A DNA stretch of 64,000 nucleotides, taken from positions 1 to 64,000 of IMG/VR virus record IMGVR_UViG_3300017971_000278. One strand, 5' to 3'. The notes under the pieces were generated by a model. It worked only from the letters and a program-made list of their open reading frames with translations, made no database searches and was not told the origin of the DNA. Positions 59,769-64,000 of this stretch are shown here, in pieces. Made by a program: the position numbers and the translations under genes. Source of the DNA: a virus. How positions within the stretch are numbered: position 1 is the stretch's first letter; every line of letters starts with the position of its first letter.

Positions 59769-62700
59769 TCTACGGTGTTTTCTACCACCGTTATGGGCAG
59801 TACGGTAGCCAATACCAACAGCCTCTGTGCTAATCTTACGGAATTTTTTTATCCTTGCTGTGCGGCGAGGATCTTTAATATGTTTACCAACTGCTGTCTT
59901 CTGAGATATCATCTCAGCAGCTTGTGGTTTAATATTACCAGCTACCTTTGTTTTTGCAAAAGCATCAGCGATTACTTCTGTCCTAGCAGTAGCATTAATA
60001 GCAAAATCTGTTTTTGCCATAGAACTAGCGGCCAGTTCAGTTTTACCAACAAGATTAAAATCTATTTCAGTTTTTCCAGCTATGTTGAAATCAGGTTTTG
60101 TTCTAGCAAAATTCAGTGCATCACTTTTGGCCACGCCGGGATTATTTTTATTATAGTGGCTTATGGCATCTCGTCTTACTTGAATAAGTTTATCAAACTG
60201 ATTATCTACAGATTGCATTGCATTTTTAACCCATTCAGTATTGGGATTTTTAACAACATCAGAAACACCAAGGTCGATAATAGCAACTCTTCCTTTGCCT
60301 TTGTCCCACATGATATTTCTATGCGCTATATCTTTATGCAGCACACCTTTCTTAGCCATCTCTTTTGCTTCTCGACGCGCTTCTGCAATAGCAGAATCAG
60401 GTAAACTTATACCTTGTTTATTAATTAACTGAAACGCATCTTTGCCAGACATTAGCTCCATGTATAATATATCTTTATCAGAACCATACGCTGTAGGAGT
60501 AATACCATGTCTACCAGTTTGTTTTAATGCCTTAACTTCTGTTATGAAACTTTTTTCAATCGGTTCCATAATCATTGGTATGTCCCCAAAATTCTTTCTT
60601 GTACTTTCTAGTATTTCTTTTCGGGCATATGAAAACTTCTGACCACCTACAACTGTTTCATATTGCCAAGTCTCTCCAAAACCACCTTCACCAAGTTTTT
60701 TGACTCTTTTGCCTTGTCTAAGAGATTCTTGAAACATTTTGCTTTTAATAAGATCGTCTGTATTTTGCCCAAGAGCTTTGGCTAATCCTTTGACGGCATC
60801 ATATTTAGAACCAAAATCGCTTATGTCTTTTATTGATCTAGCACCAAGGCTATTTTTTGCTCCAGGATGTAATCCAGGTTTAGAATTATAACTATCGCCT
60901 TTCTTTAATCCTTTGTTAATAGACTTGTTGGATTTTAATTTAACATTGTTAAATACTTCACCATAGATCATAGCTGTTTTCTGTTGGTAATATTGTTTTT
61001 TTAAAGCACGTTGTTGTTCAACAAGAACACCACCGCCACCTTTACGTATTTTACTTTGTACTCTCCGCAATTCTTTCACGGTATTCATCATTTGTTCTGG
61101 TCTTACAGGTCCATAAACATCAATACCTTCACTCTTGCGAAGCAATGCAGCTACTTCCATTCCTTCTTTGCCAAGCTGTTTCGCGTATTTAGCTTCTTCT
61201 TTGATTACTTGTGGCGACCAGTGTGAACCAAATTTCATCTTTGCTAACTCTGCAGGATCAGAGCCGAATGCTTTCTTGACACGAGTACCATATTTTACTT
61301 CTGCAATTTCATGATAGAGACCTATTTCTTCAAGCGTTTTAGTATATCTACTATATTTCTTGCTGCCATATTTAATTCCGCCTTCCTTAAGGACATCGAA
61401 CGCAAACATTTTTACATTACCAGGATATACAGTTCTGCCTTCGACAAAAGACAATGGTCCAGCTAATCTCAAACGCTCGGCGTGTGTGGCGATAGCTTCT
61501 TTAGAGGCTCCTTTACCAGCAACAGCCGAAACATACTCTTCAATTGTTTTAACGACAGTAATATCCTCTTGTTTGATAATATTTTTTAAAGAAGGTTTTT
61601 TCTTTCTAAATACTTTTCCTACTGTATTAAGCAGTCTACGCCAACCAGAACCAAACTCAGTTAATTTTTTCCTTGTGTTTTCAGCCATCCCTCCATGGCG
61701 AAGACCTTCAATAGTATTGTGCTCATCGTCAGATCCAGAAAATATATTATATCCGAGTACTGCTGCAACACCAGCTGTTAGTCCTGCTACTGCCATACTT
61801 AGTTTGCTCTTTTTATTTGTTAGTGCATATTTAAGCCTGCTTCCAACAAGAGGATTTGAAATATTCCCAAATGATCTTTGGGCTTCAACTATTTTTAATT
61901 CTCCTTGTTTTGTAAGTGCAATGTCCAATGCGCTGATTTCATATGGCAAATATACGGAAGCTTTTGAGGCGAATTTCTCTAGTCTTTGTTTCATTTTTTT
62001 ATCAAAGACAGGTTCTATAATTTCAAAAGGATTACCTTTAAATTCACCTTTGTCGGCCAAATCTTTCATTGCAGTATAGCCAAACTTCTTTATTGTTTCT
62101 CGTGTTTTTGGACTGCCGAATCTATATGTTGTATGTATGGGTAGGCCACCCGCTGTAACTACACGATACTCTTCAGCAATATCTATTTTTGGTTGAACTA
62201 AATATTTTGTTGGGTTCCAGGCAACCTCTTCTTGGATGTCCATAGGAACTTTATCCATGTTAAGCCATACACCTTTTCCAAGTGCAGCATAATTTTTCTT
62301 TAAGACTATATTCTCTAGGCTACCCCCAGCTCTTTCTAAAAATTCCTCTGCCGCTTCGTCTCCTATAAAAAATTCACCAGCTGGCATTGTTTCTATATGT
62401 AGATTGCTAATTCCACGTTTTTTTAACAGTTCCCAGGTAGCTAACTTGTCATTGCCAATATCCCAGTTACCAACGTTTAATCCATGTTTTGCAATCTCTT
62501 CTATTTTTTCAGATCCAGAATGGACGTATGTAAGACCCTTGAATCCCTTAACATCACCTAAAGAAGAAGTTGGGTTGATTGGTCCGAAAAGAAGATTCAT
62601 TGTGCCCCTGGCAACTGGTTTAAGTTTTTTCCTATTTATTCCGGTAAAATCTTTAAATGCAAATGGGTCGTATGTCCTAAGTCCATGTTTCGTTCCAATC

Positions 62701-63617
62701 TTTCTCATTCTTTTAAGTTCTGGATACCGTGACATCTCTTTCTTGCTAAATGGATATATTAACTTTGAAATGCCTTTGTATGCGCCAAAACCACTAATAC
62801 CTGCGGCACCCGCACCAACAAAAGAAAACTGTTTAGTTTTTTCTTTATTTTCTCCTTGATACCCAGAACCAAAATCAGTTAGCTTTTTCCTAGTGTGTTC
62901 AGCCATCCCTCCGTGGCGCAAACCCTCTATAGTATTATATATATTGTCAAATCCAGTTTTTGCGACTTTTACTGTAGAGTCATATCTGTCTTTTAAAGTA
63001 TTTTGTACTTCTGTAGAATACTCATCTATATAATCTAAATATTCATATGGAAGTTCGCCCATGAGACGTTCTTCCATTGTAGCTGTCTTTCCTTGAATTT
63101 TTCCTTTTGCGTAGTAATAAAGCCCAGGTATGCCTTCTGTAATAACATGTGGTAAGCCTGCAATAAATTTACCAGCAGTATCGACAAAATCAGATTTTTG
63201 TCTTTTGGCTTTTTCAACAAGCATAGTAGAAGAATGATGCTCATCTTCGTGTATTGTCCAGTTCTCTTTAAATTCATGAAGATGATGTTTTAAATCTAAA
63301 TGCCTAAAACTTTCTGAAGAAAGCTGGCCAGTTTCTGGGATTGCTATTTGTACAGGAAGAAAACCTAATTGACCAAGTTCTTCTTTGTTTATTATTTTTT
63401 TAGGTATTAAAATACGTTTGTGGCCGGTACCACTATATACACCATATTTATCTAGTGCTTCAGTAAACCATTCAAATTGTTTTTCTAATTTTGCTTTTTT
63501 GTCTTCGGCGCTGGCAAATACTGAATCTTCTTCGAATAGACCAGAAGATACAGGTTCACTGAATTTATTGGAATAAGATCTTATTGAAGATTTGACTAGG
63601 CTTGCAATTGTTGCCAC
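59748..63617 (-). CDS. ATP-grasp/protein kinase fusion virion-region protein
   Basis: 1,289 residues, GTG start at 63617 overlapping the upstream TAG. Residues ~385-600 form an ATP-grasp domain: Lys440 and Lys448 (Leu-Gly-Lys-Gly-Val), Glu483-x-Arg485, Asp565, Glu578 and Asn585. Residues ~770-810 have His-Glu-x-x-Glu and later Ser-His-Trp-Ser-Pro, possibly metal-binding. Residues ~975-1130 are a Hanks-type kinase: Leu975-Gly-Glu-Gly-Gly-Phe-Gly, Lys1000, Glu1027, His1094-x-Asp1096-x4-Asn1101 and Asp1115-Leu-Gly. A repeated Ile-Glu-Gly-Leu-Arg-His-Gly-Gly motif flanks the ATP-grasp region, and six decapeptides follow the kinase. Catalytic residues are all present. Substrates are unknown; packaging into virions is inferred from position. 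Confidence 0.88.
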   Translation of the reverse strand: MATIASLVKSSIRSYSNKFSEPVSSGLFEEDSVFASAEDKKAKLEKQFEWFTEALDKYGVYSGTGHKRILIPKKIINKEELGQLGFLPVQIAIPETGQLSSESFRHLDLKHHLHEFKENWTIHEDEHHSSTMLVEKAKRQKSDFVDTAGKFIAGLPHVITEGIPGLYYYAKGKIQGKTATMEERLMGELPYEYLDYIDEYSTEVQNTLKDRYDSTVKVAKTGFDNIYNTIEGLRHGGMAEHTRKKLTDFGSGYQGENKEKTKQFSFVGAGAAGISGFGAYKGISKLIYPFSKKEMSRYPELKRMRKIGTKHGLRTYDPFAFKDFTGINRKKLKPVARGTMNLLFGPINPTSSLGDVKGFKGLTYVHSGSEKIEEIAKHGLNVGNWDIGNDKLATWELLKKRGISNLHIETMPAGEFFIGDEAAEEFLERAGGSLENIVLKKNYAALGKGVWLNMDKVPMDIQEEVAWNPTKYLVQPKIDIAEEYRVVTAGGLPIHTTYRFGSPKTRETIKKFGYTAMKDLADKGEFKGNPFEIIEPVFDKKMKQRLEKFASKASVYLPYEISALDIALTKQGELKIVEAQRSFGNISNPLVGSRLKYALTNKKSKLSMAVAGLTAGVAAVLGYNIFSGSDDEHNTIEGLRHGGMAENTRKKLTEFGSGWRRLLNTVGKVFRKKKPSLKNIIKQEDITVVKTIEEYVSAVAGKGASKEAIATHAERLRLAGPLSFVEGRTVYPGNVKMFAFDVLKEGGIKYGSKKYSRYTKTLEEIGLYHEIAEVKYGTRVKKAFGSDPAELAKMKFGSHWSPQVIKEEAKYAKQLGKEGMEVAALLRKSEGIDVYGPVRPEQMMNTVKELRRVQSKIRKGGGGVLVEQQRALKKQYYQQKTAMIYGEVFNNVKLKSNKSINKGLKKGDSYNSKPGLHPGAKNSLGARSIKDISDFGSKYDAVKGLAKALGQNTDDLIKSKMFQESLRQGKRVKKLGEGGFGETWQYETVVGGQKFSYARKEILESTRKNFGDIPMIMEPIEKSFITEVKALKQTGRHGITPTAYGSDKDILYMELMSGKDAFQLINKQGISLPDSAIAEARREAKEMAKKGVLHKDIAHRNIMWDKGKGRVAIIDLGVSDVVKNPNTEWVKNAMQSVDNQFDKLIQVRRDAISHYNKNNPGVAKSDALNFARTKPDFNIAGKTEIDFNLVGKTELAASSMAKTDFAINATARTEVIADAFAKTKVAGNIKPQAAEMISQKTAVGKHIKDPRRTARIKKFRKISTEAVGIGYRTAHNGGRKHRRFSATTK
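59931..60110 (-). repeat. Six decapeptide repeats downstream of the kinase domain
   Basis: Residues 1170-1229 read as six units of ten, each with (Ala/Gly)-(Lys/Arg)-Thr at positions 2-4 (for example Phe-Ala-Arg-Thr-Lys-Pro-Asp-Phe-Asn-Ile, then Ala-Gly-Lys-Thr-Glu-Ile-Asp-Phe-Asn-Leu). There is no insertion or deletion between units. Regular spacing suggests a beta-solenoid-like or surface-exposed repeat. The recurrent Thr could be a phosphoacceptor, but that is speculation. Confidence 0.8.
61638..61718 (-). repeat. Second copy of IEGLRHGG-type motif
   Basis: Residues 634-660: Asn-Thr-Ile-Glu-Gly-Leu-Arg-His-Gly-Gly-Met-Ala-Glu, then Phe-Gly-Ser-Gly-Trp. It differs from the first copy at residues 228-254 at only a few positions, while the DNA differs at many silent sites, indicating protein-level conservation. 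It lies just after the ATP-grasp domain. Confidence 0.85.
62856..62936 (-). repeat. First copy of IEGLRHGG-type motif
   Basis: Residues 228-254 of the ATP-grasp/kinase protein: Ile-Glu-Gly-Leu-Arg-His-Gly-Gly-Met-Ala-Glu, then Arg-Lys-Lys-Leu-Thr-Asp-Phe-Gly-Ser-Gly-Tyr. It lies between the helical N-terminal region and the ATP-grasp domain. Confidence 0.85.
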
Positions 63618-64000
63618 TATTCATCACTGGTCCAATCAGCGTCTATAATTGAAAGGTCTTCTGATACTTTTTCTGCATCAGCTTTAATTTTATCAAGTGA
63701 TGAGGTATTTTGCGGGAGTTGTTCGTCGCTAAACTTGTCTTTTAGGTCTGCCAAGAAGGTGGAAGCATCTGTTTCTTCTGACTTTTTAAGGGCTGCAGCT
63801 TTTTTCCATTTTTCTCTTCTAGTGGCAGACATTGCTTCTAGAATTGACATTCTGTTACGATGGGCTGTTTCTTTTGCGGCCAGCAAAGGATGGAGACTTA
63901 CTGTCTCTGTGATATTACCATCGCGCTCAATTATGGTACTAGCCAACAATGAGGCGTCTTCTGGGTCTCTCGCGCCAGACAAACCAAGATTAGCTCTATA
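63617..64000 (-). CDS. Small charged helical protein, 5' end outside window
   Basis: At least 127 residues. The frame stays open to the right edge, so the true start lies outside. A TTG at 63982 is the only plausible internal start and lacks a good site. The protein is charged and helical (Glu-Lys-Trp-Lys-Lys-Ala-Ala-Ala-Leu-Lys-Lys, then Ile-Lys-Ala-Asp-Ala-Glu-Lys-Val), ending acidic (Asp-Ala-Asp-Trp-Thr-Ser-Asp-Glu). Its TAG overlaps the GTG of the kinase gene, so translation of the two is probably coupled. It may assist that protein. No family recognised. Confidence 0.65.
   Translation of the reverse strand, partial: YRANLGLSGARDPEDASLLASTIIERDGNITETVSLHPLLAAKETAHRNRMSILEAMSATRREKWKKAAALKKSEETDASTFLADLKDKFSDEQLPQNTSSLDKIKADAEKVSEDLSIIDADWTSDE

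Noticed and set aside
59736-60404. Plus-strand ORF of 222 codons
   Set aside because: Antisense to the kinase catalytic region and Cys/Ser-rich as expected from shadow reading.
1-64000. tRNA genes, CRISPR arrays, insertion sequences, integrase or attachment sites
   Set aside because: None seen. The coding density leaves gaps of at most ~110 bases without an ORF, too little for most of these, and no regular direct repeats were noticed.

Overview
The window is a 64 kb stretch of the virion-structure region of a large tailed bacteriophage with a contractile tail (Caudoviricetes, myovirus morphology). All supported genes lie on the minus strand, so they are read from right to left. They are packed with gaps of a few bases or with short stop/start overlaps. 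A tail sheath, tail tube, gp25/W-like wedge, baseplate J protein, large terminase, portal and HK97-fold capsid protein together support this identification. The DNA is AT-rich with strong AGGAGG-type ribosome sites. Nothing fixes the host. The length of the structural block and the size of its proteins (several over 1,000 residues) suggest a jumbo or near-jumbo genome.

Layout in transcription order (right to left). 64000-58384: a truncated gene, then a 1,289-residue protein carrying ATP-grasp and protein-kinase domains, and two Gly/Ala-rich proteins. 58376-51037: large terminase, three small genes, a 661-residue virion protein, and a portal fused to a MuF-like C-terminus. 51016-46331: prohead protease fused to scaffold, with a probable nested scaffold gene, then an abundant virion protein and the major capsid protein, ending in a strong terminator. 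46240-42346: two acidic small proteins and the neck/connector genes. 42330-37852: sheath, tube (followed by a second terminator) and two tube-like paralogues. 37835-36322: two chaperone-like genes. 36316-27737: two giant proteins in the tape-measure position. The second carries, in the right order, the signature motifs of two-barrel RNA polymerases. 27733-16224: a 2,130-residue hub protein with an embedded M15 peptidase, then baseplate genes. 16224-1: fibre and appendage proteins with carbohydrate-binding-like, FN3-like and discoidin-like domains, the last running off the left edge.

The genes form a head-to-tail assembly line: packaging motor, portal, protease/scaffold, capsid, neck, sheath/tube, chaperones, tape measure, hub, wedge, fibres. 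Two enzymes are unexpected here. One is a candidate virion RNA polymerase at 27737-32140. The other is an ATP-grasp/kinase polyprotein at 59748-63617. Both could be carried in the virion and delivered to the host at infection. That delivery is inference; the motifs themselves are visible in the sequence.

Limits: homology calls were made by eye, without database searches. Fibre and small-gene functions are mostly unresolved. No tRNA, CRISPR array, insertion sequence, integrase, replication or lysis gene was seen.
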